The notes: a model not told the origin generated them from the letters alone. A DNA stretch of 64,000 nt from CBDFGQ01 sp965247295 (GCA_965247295.1 CBDFGQ010000006.1:248001-312000); one strand, 5' to 3'. Positions 7,712 through 15,364 are shown, counted from the stretch's first letter. Numbers and translations: made by a program.

Positions 7712-8269
7712 ATGCCCAAAAATTACTGGATGGTGGTAGCCAGTCCGGAGAGCTTTAGGACTACGCGCCAGCTGGGCTTCACCCTTCAGGGATTGCAGGC
7801 CCAGCATCAGCGGAAGCTACAGCGGATAGAGCCCGGAGACCGGATTCTTTACTACATAGGGGGAGACCGGTATTTTGCCGCCACAGCCACGGTGACGTCG
7901 CGGTACTTCCAAGACCACAATCCGGAACACAAAATGCGAGGTGGACGGGACTGGACCTTTAAGGTCCGTATCCAGCCGGAGGTAATTCTCGACGATAGAG
8001 ATTACATTGATGCCCGACAACTGGCGCCCCGCCTGGACTACGTGCGCAAGTGGCCACCGGAGAGCTGGTACATGGCATTCGCCGCTAGCAAACTGCACCT
8101 CCTCCCCAAGAGAGACTTCATGCTGGTAGAGGCGGAGATGCGGAAGCTGAAGTCCGCTAACTCCCAGGCACACTCCAATGTAGACCGCGTCGACGGCCAC
8201 CTCGAGGTAAGGGCGGAGGAGATGCGCCCGGAACAAGAGGAAGCTGCAAGCGAACAAGCTCAAGGCTGA
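7712..8269 (+). CDS. EVE-domain (PUA-like) protein
   Basis: A 185-residue protein. The ATG at 7712 is chosen because GAGG lies six bases upstream. Residues 1-140 form an EVE domain: NYWMVVASPESF opens the first strand, RIEPGDRILYYI is the conserved core, and WTFKVRIQPE and SWYMAFAASKLHLL close the barrel. EVE domains bind modified bases in RNA or DNA and occur in defence and RNA-modification settings. The tail after about residue 140 is charged and probably disordered. The neighbouring genes (queG, and the cassette beyond) give no firm link. The fold assignment is good; the ligand is unknown. Confidence 0.75.
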   Translation: MPKNYWMVVASPESFRTTRQLGFTLQGLQAQHQRKLQRIEPGDRILYYIGGDRYFAATATVTSRYFQDHNPEHKMRGGRDWTFKVRIQPEVILDDRDYIDARQLAPRLDYVRKWPPESWYMAFAASKLHLLPKRDFMLVEAEMRKLKSANSQAHSNVDRVDGHLEVRAEEMRPEQEEAASEQAQG

Positions 8270-8305
8270 AAGACCAGGGGGCTGGCTAGTCCGTTAAACC
8301 GCTCT

Positions 8306-9430
8306 TTAATCCGCGCCCTGGGCAGCACGTATCTCTTCCGCTACCTCGGCGTCGCGCTCAAGAGACAGCGCTTCCTCGAGAGCCGCCTCGGCACGTGCGC
8401 CGCCTAGCCTTCCCAGGGCCCAGGCCGCATGGCTGCGGACCAAGGGCTCCCCATTCCTCAGGGCGGCCGCCAGGGCCGGGACCGCGGTCTGGTCTCCGGC
8501 GTTGCCCAGGGCTACGCAGGCGTTCCGTTGCAGACCAACGCGCTTGGCCCGCTTGATGGGGCTGTTTCGGAAGCGCTCCCGGAACTCCTCATCGGTCAAC
8601 TCCAGCAGGGCGACCAGGTCCAACGTACCGAAACGGCGCTGTTTGAAGGCCTGCTCTTTCGTATAGACAGCCTTGACGTTCACCGGGCAGACGTCCTGGC
8701 AAATATCGCAGCCGAAGACCCAGTCGAACATTAGGGGACGGAGGTGGCGTGGGATGGGGCCGCGGTTTTCTATGGTCAGATGGGAGATGCACCGGGCGTT
8801 GTCTATCACGTAGGGGGCGACTATGGCTCCCGTGGGGCAAGCGTCTATACACCGCACGCAATTGCCGCAGGTCTTTTTCAGCGGCGGGTCGGGCTCCAGC
8901 TCCAGGTCCGTGATCAGCTGACCCAGGAAGACCCAGGAGCCGTGGGATGTGGTGAGCACGTTGGTATTCTTGCCGAACCAGCCGATGCCCGCCCGCTGGG
9001 CCACGGCCCTATCCAGCATGGGTCCGTCGTCCACGTACCAGTTCGCGCGTAGTTCGCAGCCGAGGCGCAGGGAGAGCCCCTCGGCAAGGTCCCTCATGCG
9101 GTCCTTCATGACCCTGTGGTAGTCGTCACCCCAGCTATAGCGGGCCACCTTTCCGGCATTGGGCCCAGACGCTTCCCCGTCGGGATCAGGTGCATAGTAG
9201 CTCATGCCCACGGATATGATGGACCTGGCCCCTGGAAGTAGCTCCTGGGGGCGGCAACCGCGGCGCACACGGGACTCCGTGTACCAAGGCAGCCCGTCCA
9301 TCAGGCCGGCCCGCATCCGCTCCAGGGTAATGGCCTCGTGGTCGGCGAAGTCGTGGGCCGAGGCTATCCCCACCAGGTCGAAGCCCAGCTCCCGGGCGTA
9401 CTCTTTCACCTGCCGGCTCGACGTATCCAT
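8306..9430 (-). CDS. queG: Epoxyqueuosine reductase with C-terminal HEAT repeats
   Basis: QueG reduces epoxyqueuosine to queuosine in the wobble position of tRNAs with GUN anticodons, using cobalamin and two [4Fe-4S] clusters. The 374-residue protein from the ATG at 9430 has the N-terminal cobalamin-binding domain (ELGFDLVGIA, ARYSWGDDYH), the catalytic segment YVDDGPMLDRA and GIGWFGKN, two cluster motifs CGNCVRCIDACPTGAI and CDICQDVCPVN, and a C-terminal armadillo/HEAT part (VPALAAALRN onward). A start 16 codons upstream exists, but the residues there do not fit the family. The gene is monocistronic, opposite in orientation to its neighbours. Confidence 0.92.
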   Translation of the reverse strand: MDTSSRQVKEYARELGFDLVGIASAHDFADHEAITLERMRAGLMDGLPWYTESRVRRGCRPQELLPGARSIISVGMSYYAPDPDGEASGPNAGKVARYSWGDDYHRVMKDRMRDLAEGLSLRLGCELRANWYVDDGPMLDRAVAQRAGIGWFGKNTNVLTTSHGSWVFLGQLITDLELEPDPPLKKTCGNCVRCIDACPTGAIVAPYVIDNARCISHLTIENRGPIPRHLRPLMFDWVFGCDICQDVCPVNVKAVYTKEQAFKQRRFGTLDLVALLELTDEEFRERFRNSPIKRAKRVGLQRNACVALGNAGDQTAVPALAAALRNGEPLVRSHAAWALGRLGGARAEAALEEALSLERDAEVAEEIRAAQGAD

Positions 9431-9486
9431 GGACAGGTATATTATGCCACACTCCCAGCCGGTAGTGGAACGGGCCATGTAGCCGT

Positions 9487-9501
9487 GGGAAGTGCAAAAC
9501 T
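9487..9501. repeat. Left arm of the 15-bp inverted repeat
   Basis: GGGAAGTGCAAAACT, the exact reverse complement of 10897-10911; it lies 56 bases upstream of the queG start and outside the cassette promoter. Confidence 0.9.
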
Positions 9502-9520
9502 ATGACAGCCCGCGGAACGG

Positions 9521-9549
9521 TTGACAGGGTGCACGCGGAAAGATATACT
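9521..9549 (+). promoter_or_regulatory. Sigma70-type promoter of the cassette
   Basis: A perfect TTGACA (9521-9526), 17-base spacer and TATACT (9544-9549). It lies inside the inverted repeat, so the cassette carries its own promoter, and transcription would start about 60 bases before the ATG at 9619. Confidence 0.75.
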
Positions 9550-9618
9550 CAGTTATTGAAGGGTTTAGTACATACGTTCTGATTCAGGGAATAAATGTGC
9601 AAGCGAGGAGGCTCTCCG

Positions 9619-10050
9619 ATGGACAGGAATGACTCACTATTGCTAACTGTTGCTGCCTCGGAGGGGGCTGGGCTGACACCCGTGCAGCTCCAGAAGGCGC
9701 TGTTTCTAATTGGGGAATCGAAGCTACAAGGGCTGCCACCCGACTATTATGAGTTTATCCCCTACAACTATGGTCCCTTCGGCTCGGACATTTATGTTGA
9801 TGCCGATAAACTCTCTGCCGAGGGCCATCTAGCACAGATACCTGTATCTGGAAGGGCTTGGTCGATTTATCAGACAACCTCCGCCGGCCAAGAAAGGGCG
9901 CAACAGATACAGTCAGAATGCGATCCCGCGCTGGCAACCCATGTCAAAGCGGTTGTGCAATGGGTCAGATCGTTATCCTTTGGCGAACTGTTGCGGGCAA
10001 TCTATGCCCAGTACCCAGATTTCCGCCAAAATAGCGTCTTCCAAGAGTAA
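9619..10050 (+). CDS. SocA/Panacea- or YwgA-like small protein
   Basis: A 143-residue protein. The ATG at 9619 follows AGGAGG by eight bases and is preferred over the in-frame ATG at 9595. It shows the pattern of the Panacea/SocA (DUF4065) and YwgA-like families: LTPVQLQKALFLIG, then YYEFIPYNYGPFGSDIY, then ADKLSAEGHL, and a C-terminal SFGELLRAIYAQYPDF. In Caulobacter, SocA hands the toxin SocB to the protease ClpXP; Panacea proteins act as antitoxins for many toxins. Here the next gene, eight bases downstream, encodes a proteasome-like protein rather than a classic toxin. An adapter or inhibitor role toward that protein is inference. Confidence 0.65.
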   Translation: MDRNDSLLLTVAASEGAGLTPVQLQKALFLIGESKLQGLPPDYYEFIPYNYGPFGSDIYVDADKLSAEGHLAQIPVSGRAWSIYQTTSAGQERAQQIQSECDPALATHVKAVVQWVRSLSFGELLRAIYAQYPDFRQNSVFQE

Positions 10051-10058
10051 TCCGAGAT

Positions 10059-10841
10059 ATGACGCTGATTATCGGCATCAAGTGTTCAGACGGCATCACA
10101 GTTGGTGCTGATAGTGCAGCGACTCTGGGAACCACTACTGGCCTACGGACCGTCATTCAGCCCATGGCAAAGCTAAGCATCGTACGCGGACAGGCAATCG
10201 TCGCAGTATCTGGCCCGGTAGGTACCGCTCAACTTTTCAAAGATAGAGTAGACAGCGCCTACAACGATTTGAGGAATATGAGCGCCGAAGATGCAGGTCG
10301 AACACTACGCCAGGCGTTCTTGCAGGACCAAGAGATTACGCTGAAGGTGGCGAGCCTAGCCCAGAGTGTGGTCGGTCCGGCTGCCCAGGGTGACGTTTTG
10401 TGCCAAACCCTCGTGGCTGCTGCCCCAGGAAAGCCACCTTACTTGGTTCAGTTCGATTATCAGTGCGCCCCTGAACTAGCCACCGACGACTTGCCATTCG
10501 TCGCGATAGGGAGTGGCCAAAGCATAGCGGACCCATTCCTTGCATTCTTGCGGCGCGTGTTCTGGCAAGATTCACTGCCCTCGCTCAACGAGGGCAGTTT
10601 CGCTGCTGTATGGACGCTACAACATGCTATCCTCGCGGCTCCCGGAGGGATTGCCGCACCCATCAGCATCGCTAACTTGCAGGTAACTAGTGGGCAACCA
10701 TCCGCTAGGCTTCTGCCGGAAGGTGAAATAAAAGAGCACTACGAGGCCGTCGGCGCAGCAGAAGATCGCCTGCGTGAATTCCGTTCGGAGCAAAGGCCAG
10801 GGCTCTCGGAACCCAAACCCCCGGCTGCGCCTACGGGTTAG
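10059..10841 (+). CDS. Proteasome-like N-terminal nucleophile (Ntn) hydrolase
   Basis: A 260-residue protein with a proteasome beta-type core. Met1 is followed directly by Thr2, which would become the N-terminal nucleophile once Met is removed. GADSAAT supplies Asp18, matching Asp17 of proteasome beta subunits, and AKLSIV supplies Lys38 as the likely partner of Lys33. VAIGSGQSIADPFLAFL (about 147-163) resembles the conserved GSG turn of proteasome and HslV proteins. The tail after about 225 is charged and Pro-rich. It lacks a propeptide and is unlike HslV in length; no HslU, ARC/Mpa or other unfoldase gene lies nearby. It is co-transcribed with the SocA-like gene. Peptidase activity is probable but unproven. 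Confidence 0.75.
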   Translation: MTLIIGIKCSDGITVGADSAATLGTTTGLRTVIQPMAKLSIVRGQAIVAVSGPVGTAQLFKDRVDSAYNDLRNMSAEDAGRTLRQAFLQDQEITLKVASLAQSVVGPAAQGDVLCQTLVAAAPGKPPYLVQFDYQCAPELATDDLPFVAIGSGQSIADPFLAFLRRVFWQDSLPSLNEGSFAAVWTLQHAILAAPGGIAAPISIANLQVTSGQPSARLLPEGEIKEHYEAVGAAEDRLREFRSEQRPGLSEPKPPAAPTG

Positions 10842-10896
10842 GCGACCTTTCTCACCATCCACCGTATATCGTCTATCTCCCCAGCATCATGGCGTG

Positions 10897-10911
10897 AGTT
10901 TTGCACTTCCC
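10897..10911. repeat. Right arm of the 15-bp inverted repeat
   Basis: AGTTTTGCACTTCCC, the exact reverse complement of 9487-9501, 56 bases after the stop codon of the proteasome-like gene. Confidence 0.9.
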
Positions 10912-10940
10912 TCTATCCCTGTGCCTCCTACCCGGCGCGG

Positions 10941-10969
10941 TAGCAAGGTAGCCCCGTATGGGTTATAAT
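10941..10969 (+). promoter_or_regulatory. Candidate promoter for the peroxiredoxin gene
   Basis: A perfect TATAAT (10964-10969) with a weak TAGCAA (10941-10946) at 17-base spacing, 61 bases before the ATG at 11031. It lies outside the cassette's inverted repeat. Confidence 0.5.
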
Positions 10970-11030
10970 TGTCCCTGCCCAGCTTCCCGTCAGAACGGTC
11001 GGGCGCAGTACGCAAAGATGAGGTGTAACT

Positions 11031-11495
11031 ATGCCAGCAGAGGTCGGACAATCGGCCCCGGAATTCAGCCTGCTTTCTCAGTCAGGAGACCGGGTCAGCT
11101 TGAGCCAATACAAGGGACAGAAGAACGTGGTCCTCTCCTTTCACGTCTACGATTTCACAGGCGGTTGAACGAACCAGGTCTCCTCGTTCAGGCAGTCTAA
11201 CGGCCAGTTCGAGGAGAAGGGTGCCCAGGTACTGGGCATAAGCTGTGACAGCCACCACTCCCACCGGTCGTACTCGACCGGACTTGGAAACATCCCTTAC
11301 CCACTGCTGTCCGACTTCCACCCCCACGGAGAGATGAGCAAGTCCTACGGCCTGTGGAACGAGGAACGGGGCACCAGCAACCGTGCGGTGATCATCGTGG
11401 ACAAAGGGGGCATCGTGCGGTGGAGGAAGGAGTACGCGGCGCCCGCCATACCCAACCCGGCGGACATCCTGGCCGAGCTGGACAGGCTAGGCTAA
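11031..11495 (+). CDS. prxU: Selenocysteine-containing peroxiredoxin (in-frame TGA at 11166-11168)
   Basis: An AhpC/TSA-family thioredoxin-fold peroxidase that reduces peroxides. Read through one TGA, the frame gives 154 residues: MPAEVGQSAPEFSLLSQSGD opens normally, and after DFTGG the TGA is codon 46, followed by TNQVSSFRQ, VLGISCDSHHSHRSY, and the late SNRAVIIVDKGGIVRW. In relatives the motif is DFTxxC, with the peroxidatic Cys exactly where the TGA stands, so the TGA most likely encodes selenocysteine, as in known PrxU proteins. Both sides stay in one frame and are well conserved, which argues against a dead gene. Simple gene callers would split or miss it. Expression needs SelA, SelB and tRNA-Sec, which are not in this window. 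Confidence 0.86.
11166..11216 (+). promoter_or_regulatory. Candidate bacterial SECIS hairpin region after the UGA
   Basis: Two mutually exclusive hairpins follow the UGA. One pairs TGAACGA (11166-11172) with TCGTTCA (11184-11190), with AGGTCT in the loop, similar to the GGUCU loop of E. coli fdhF. The other pairs CTCCTCG (11180-11186) with CGAGGAG (11210-11216), capped by GGC/GCC and the loop AGTCTAACG, about 25 bases after the UGA, closer to the usual bacterial distance. Either could bind SelB; the choice is not decidable by eye. Confidence 0.5.
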
Positions 11496-11509
11496 AGGGA
11501 ATTTCGGGA

Positions 11510-11565
11510 CCAGACCCAGGCCCGCCCACGCGCAGAGTTCCCGGGCGGGCCTGCTTGCTGTCTGG
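11510..11565 (+). terminator. Hairpin after the peroxiredoxin gene
   Basis: AGGCCCGCCC (11518-11527) pairs with GGGCGGGCCT (11543-11552), and CCAGAC (11510-11515) with GTCTGG (11560-11565), giving a long two-part stem. It starts 15 bases after the stop codon. There is no T-run, so factor-independent termination is uncertain. Confidence 0.5.
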
Positions 11566-11633
11566 GAGGAACCAGGCGGCCGTCGAGTGCGGTGGGTAGA
11601 CATCCTACGGCAGGCACGAGGGCAAGGCACTCA

Positions 11634-12578
11634 ATGGTTGTGAATAAACAAGTTGCTAAGGCGGAGGAGAAGGACGGCCCCGCGGATAGCCCGCTGGCGT
11701 CACACACGAGCTCCGACACCCGAAAAAAGAGAGGGGCGTTTGAGGAGGGGGACCTGGCGCTCCTGATAGACCGCAAGGGAAGGAGATACCTTCTCACGCT
11801 GAAGGTGGGGGACACATTCCACTCCCACGCGGGGACCCTCCCTCACGCGGAGATAATCGGCCAGGAGCAGGGGCGGACCTTCCGCACCAGCATGGGGCAG
11901 AACCTGCTTGTCTTCCGGCCCACCCTGGGAGACTACGTGCTGGAGATGCCCAGGGGGAGCCAGGTCATCTACCCCAAGGACCTGGGCAACATACTGATAA
12001 TGGCCGACATATTCCCCGGCGCCACAGTGGTGGAGGCCGGGCTGGGTTCCGGCGCGCTTACTGTGGCCCTGCTAAGGGCCGTGGGGGAGGGCGGCAATGT
12101 AATAACGTATGAAATCCGGGAGGACATGGTGGAGCGGGCCTTGAGGAACATCCGGGCCCTCACGCCCGGTCCGTCCCATCACGATGTCCGCCTTCAGGAC
12201 ATTTACAAGGGAATCGAGGAACGGGACGTGGACAGGATAGTCCTGGACGTGCCCGAGCCATGGCACGTAGTTCCCTGGGCCGCCCAGTCCCTTTCGATGG
12301 GAGGCATCGTACTGAGTTTCCTTCCCACCATACTCCAGGTCCACCAGCTGGTTGAGGAGATGACGGCGGACACTCGCTTCGAGCTGATAGAGACGGTGGA
12401 GGTGCTGCTGAGGCCCTGGAACGTGACCCATCGCAGCGTGCGCCCCGTCCACCGCATGGTGGCCCACAGCGGCTTCATCACCACCGCCCGCAGGTGCATT
12501 AGGAGACGGCGCGCGATCGGCGAGGCGACACCCGCAGGTGAGCAGCAGAACCCTGTAAAGGAGCAACAGGATGGATAG
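11634..12578 (+). CDS. trmI: tRNA (adenine-N1)-methyltransferase, TrmI family
   Basis: TrmI methylates A58 in the T-loop of tRNAs, using S-adenosylmethionine, and works as a tetramer. The 314-residue protein from ATG 11634 has the N-terminal beta domain (GDLALLIDRKGRRYLLTL, THAG-like HSHAGTLPHAEIIG) and a Rossmann methyltransferase core with VVEAGLGSGALTVALLRAVG (SAM motif I), ITYEIREDMVERA (motif II), and DIYKGIEERDVDRIVLDVPE with the conserved Asp-Pro pair. An N-terminal extension before about residue 35 is charged and unconserved-looking; an upstream ATG at 11592 is also possible. The stop overlaps the next gene by eight bases. Confidence 0.9.
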   Translation: MVVNKQVAKAEEKDGPADSPLASHTSSDTRKKRGAFEEGDLALLIDRKGRRYLLTLKVGDTFHSHAGTLPHAEIIGQEQGRTFRTSMGQNLLVFRPTLGDYVLEMPRGSQVIYPKDLGNILIMADIFPGATVVEAGLGSGALTVALLRAVGEGGNVITYEIREDMVERALRNIRALTPGPSHHDVRLQDIYKGIEERDVDRIVLDVPEPWHVVPWAAQSLSMGGIVLSFLPTILQVHQLVEEMTADTRFELIETVEVLLRPWNVTHRSVRPVHRMVAHSGFITTARRCIRRRRAIGEATPAGEQQNPVKEQQDG

Positions 12579-13143
12579 GGAGAGCACCCTTGAGGACCTT
12601 CAGGAGTTCGTCAAGTCCGAGAGCCTGATGAAGCACCTCCTGGCGGTGGAGGCCTCCATGCGCGCCTACGCCCGCAAATTCGGCGAGGATGAGGATGAGT
12701 GGGGCATCGCGGGATTGCTGCACGACTTCGACTGGGAGGTAGTCCCCACCCCGGAGGAGCACCCCACATACGGCGCCAACATACTCAGGCAAAAGGGTTA
12801 CCCGGAGCATCTTGTCCGCGCCGTGCTCACTCACGGTGACCACACGGGTATTCAGCGGGAGACTCCGATGGAGCACACCCTGTTCGCCGTGGACGAGCTC
12901 TCGGGCTTCATACGGGCCGTGACCCTGGTGAGGCCCAACAAGAGCCTGGACGAAGTCACCCCCAGGTCCGTGACCCGCAAGATGAAGGACAAGGCCTTCG
13001 CCCGCGACGTCAACCGGGACGACATCTCCAAGGGAGCTCAGGAGCTGGGGGTAGACTTGGACGAGCACATAACCTTCGTCATAGAGAGCCTGAAGCCGGT
13101 GGCACGGGAGCTGGGGTTGAACACGGGCATCCAGTCAGAGTAG
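12571..13143 (+). CDS. HD-domain phosphohydrolase
   Basis: A 190-residue protein of the HD superfamily: KHLLAVEASMRA supplies the first His (about 21), GIAGLLHDFDW the HD pair (about 51-52), and the later HPTYGA and VLTHGDHTG supply further metal-ligand histidines. These metal enzymes cleave phosphomonoesters or phosphodiesters of nucleotides; the substrate of this subgroup is not established. It overlaps the end of trmI by eight bases, so translation is coupled, and a role near tRNA or nucleotide turnover is possible. No membrane segment or extra domain is present. Confidence 0.8.
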   Translation: MDRESTLEDLQEFVKSESLMKHLLAVEASMRAYARKFGEDEDEWGIAGLLHDFDWEVVPTPEEHPTYGANILRQKGYPEHLVRAVLTHGDHTGIQRETPMEHTLFAVDELSGFIRAVTLVRPNKSLDEVTPRSVTRKMKDKAFARDVNRDDISKGAQELGVDLDEHITFVIESLKPVARELGLNTGIQSE

Positions 13144-13238
13144 GGCTGATAGGCACCGGCACGTTTGGGCCATGGGCCAGTTGCGGCGTGTCTATATGTG
13201 GATCGGGAGCGCTGAATCGTCGGCACGGCCTCCAAAGA

Positions 13239-13760
13239 TCAGAATGGGCTGCCCTGGAGGCCCTGAATCCCCCTGAGGAGCCAAATTTCCCCCAGATGGT
13301 TGTGCCCGTGGGTGAGCATAACGGTGCCCAGGACCTCCCCCAGGGTCAGCTCTCCCAAGGGGCGTACGGTCAGCTTCCGCTCCAGGTCCCCCTCTGTGAG
13401 GGTATCCAGGTAAGGCGGGACCTCTTTCCACACCTGGCCCATATAGGTGCAAAAAGCTGGAACGTCGCTGATGCGGAGCGCAACCGCCTCCTCCGGGCTC
13501 ATGCCGGTGCCCTGGGCCTTTGAGTCAAGGCCAAACCTTTCGTCCCATTTCCCCTCTATCCACACGGTGGGCCTGCGCTGGAGAACGAACCGTATCAGAT
13601 TGTCTACGGTTCGAGTGTAGTGCCAGGCTACAAATGCGATGTGATTACCCTTGTCGTTGGGCCTCCAGTGGGCCTGTTCATGGGAGAGGCCACTCATGGC
13701 TTCGTCTAGCGAGGCCTGAAGGCCATCAAGTGAGCGCCTTATGAAGTCCAGCTGGGACAT
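13239..13760 (-). CDS. DinB-family metal-dependent protein
   Basis: A 173-residue four-helix protein. The ATG at 13760 is chosen because GAGGAGGGATG lies just upstream; a longer frame to 13826 has no good start context. The three metal-ligand histidines of the DinB/YfiT fold can be placed in HIAFVAWHYTRTVDNL (about 42-48) and in TVMLTHGHNHLGEIW near the end (about 150-156). Members include thiol-dependent transferases acting with bacillithiol, mycothiol or similar; substrates vary. It is a single-gene unit, convergent with the HD-domain gene. Confidence 0.75.
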   Translation of the reverse strand: MSQLDFIRRSLDGLQASLDEAMSGLSHEQAHWRPNDKGNHIAFVAWHYTRTVDNLIRFVLQRRPTVWIEGKWDERFGLDSKAQGTGMSPEEAVALRISDVPAFCTYMGQVWKEVPPYLDTLTEGDLERKLTVRPLGELTLGEVLGTVMLTHGHNHLGEIWLLRGIQGLQGSPF

Positions 13761-13982
13761 GGCATCCCTCCTCGGTCTGGGTACGGGTAATAGCCTTCGC
13801 CGTACCCCCGTGCCCATCCACGGCACCCCTTTCAGGCAGCTTATCTGAGGTACGGTATGGTGGCACCCAGTCTATCCCCATATCAGCGCGGTGGCAAGAT
13901 TCCCCGCCAGCGCCTTCCCTACTCCGTGATGGGTTTGGTACACTTTGTCGTGGCTCCGCCCCGGGGGTAAAGTAGATCGCCT

Positions 13983-14654
13983 ATGATGGACGCGGTTGAG
14001 GAGGAGGCAGAGATCAGGAATCGGTACATCGTTCCGGGACATCCGGAGCGAAACGGTGCGACGAGTTGGAGAGTGAGACCACTTTTCTGGTGGACCGGCC
14101 CGGCCATCCTGGCGGTGCTGCTGCTGGCGGTGGCGTGCAATTCGAGGTCCGCCGGCGCGCCCGATAGCGCCCCGTCCGACGCTGCCGAGGGTGGCGGGAC
14201 AGCGGTGGTCCACCGTTTCCTCATCGGAGGTTGGATCAACCCCCTCAGGGAACAGGAAGGGCCTTTCGAGGAGACCCTCAGGGGATTCGTGATCACCCAG
14301 GAGGATGAGCTGCGTCAACTCCTGAAGGGCCTGGACTATATTCGCCTCCGGGGCAGCACCCTGACCCTGGACCGTGTGGACTATGCCGAGGAGGTGGTCC
14401 TGGCAGTCTACCACCTCTGGCGTCCCCTCAAGGGAGATCCCCTGTCTATTAGGGGCATACAGGTCAAGGGAGAACAGGTGGAGATCGATGTGGAGCTGCT
14501 GGATGACCCCCTCGGCCGTGAGTTCCCCTATCTTTTGGCCCCTTTCTACATAGCCTCTATCCCTAGGGAGAACCTGCCCAGCGGGAAGCCAATAAGTTTC
14601 GTGTTCGTCGTCAACGGGAAGGCTGCGGGCACTCGCACCGTCACTTTGGAGTGA
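13983..14654 (+). CDS. Membrane-anchored extracytoplasmic protein, PrcB-like C-terminal domain
   Basis: A 223-residue protein with a cytoplasmic N-terminus of about 35 residues, one membrane span (about 36-52, WTGPAILAVLLLAVAC) ending in a Cys that could be a lipoprotein site although the preceding region is long, then a low-complexity Ala/Ser/Gly linker. The rest (about 75-223) has VITQEDELRQLL, VDYAEEVVLAVYHLW and a final VVNGKAAGTRTVTLE, a pattern resembling the PrcB C-terminal domain found in surface proteins. The exact role is unknown. The gene is alone, between the DinB gene and the phosphatase. The membrane anchor is clear; the domain call is tentative. Confidence 0.55.
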   Translation: MMDAVEEEAEIRNRYIVPGHPERNGATSWRVRPLFWWTGPAILAVLLLAVACNSRSAGAPDSAPSDAAEGGGTAVVHRFLIGGWINPLREQEGPFEETLRGFVITQEDELRQLLKGLDYIRLRGSTLTLDRVDYAEEVVLAVYHLWRPLKGDPLSIRGIQVKGEQVEIDVELLDDPLGREFPYLLAPFYIASIPRENLPSGKPISFVFVVNGKAAGTRTVTLE

Positions 14655-14683
14655 CCCCCCGCGGGCGGGATGCCCCGCTGTCG

Positions 14684-15361
14684 CTAGTCCAGGTACCGGA
14701 ATACTATGGTCAGGTCGTCCTCCCTGAAGGTAATGTAGGCGTCCTCCCGCCCTTTGTGGAGGCGGCGCTTTTCCTTAACCGTCTCCTGGAGCGCGAACAC
14801 AGCTTCCTGGGGAGAACCTGCACCTCGTAGTATTTCCGCCAGCTCCTCGGGGGACACGTTGTCTATGATCCCGTCCGTCAAGAGAATGATCCTGTCCTCG
14901 GGCATGAGGGTTACCGAACTGTGCTTGTAAGCGATGGGGGAATGGAGGCCCACCGCGCCGCTGGCCAGATTGCTCATAATGCCCGACCACACAATCGTGC
15001 TGAGCTCCCTCAGTTCACCACCCCGGAGTAGGTACACGGGGCTGTCTCCCGCATTTACGACGTGCAGCTGGTCCCCCAGCTTTAGCGCCACCGATGCGGT
15101 GGTTAGCAGGCTGCGCCCCCTCCCACTCTGGTAAAGCGTGGTGTTCGACTGCTCCAGGACAGATATCAGGTCCTCCAGCGAACCGATTGGGGCATCCTGG
15201 AGAAGCTGTTGGGTGAAGGCACTGGCGTAGGCCCCTTCACAGTGGGTAACCCCGTCGAGAACGGCGTCCAGGGAAGCCGTGGCACTCAGCTCCCTGATCA
15301 GAAGTGCATCCTCCCCGTGGGCCGAGTTGTCCTGGTATGAGGCCGCCGATCCGTTATTCAT
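14684..15361 (-). CDS. PP2C-type serine/threonine phosphatase
   Basis: A 225-residue phosphatase of the PPM/PP2C family, which removes phosphate from Ser/Thr using two metal ions. Metal-binding aspartates can be seen in AVLDGVTHCEG (Asp36-Gly37), in ILLTDGIIDNVS (about 161) and in the C-terminal EDDLTIVFRY; the HVVNAGDSPVYLLRGGEL core strand pair is also typical. It follows the kinase gene by three bases in the same direction, so the two are translated together and probably act on the same targets. There is no membrane segment. It is slightly shorter than usual members. Confidence 0.87.
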   Translation of the reverse strand: MNNGSAASYQDNSAHGEDALLIRELSATASLDAVLDGVTHCEGAYASAFTQQLLQDAPIGSLEDLISVLEQSNTTLYQSGRGRSLLTTASVALKLGDQLHVVNAGDSPVYLLRGGELRELSTIVWSGIMSNLASGAVGLHSPIAYKHSSVTLMPEDRIILLTDGIIDNVSPEELAEILRGAGSPQEAVFALQETVKEKRRLHKGREDAYITFREDDLTIVFRYLD

Positions 15362-15364
15362 ACG

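Larger units (their letters stand above)
9487..10911 (+). mobile_element. Two-gene cassette bounded by a perfect 15-bp inverted repeat
   Basis: GGGAAGTGCAAAACT at 9487-9501 recurs in exact reverse complement at 10897-10911. Between them lie a strong promoter, the SocA/Panacea-like gene and the proteasome-like gene, and nothing else. The internal DNA looks lower in GC than the flanking queG and peroxiredoxin genes. No transposase is inside and no clear target duplication is seen, so whether it moves, and how, is open. The repeat is a direct observation; calling it mobile is inference. Confidence 0.5.
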
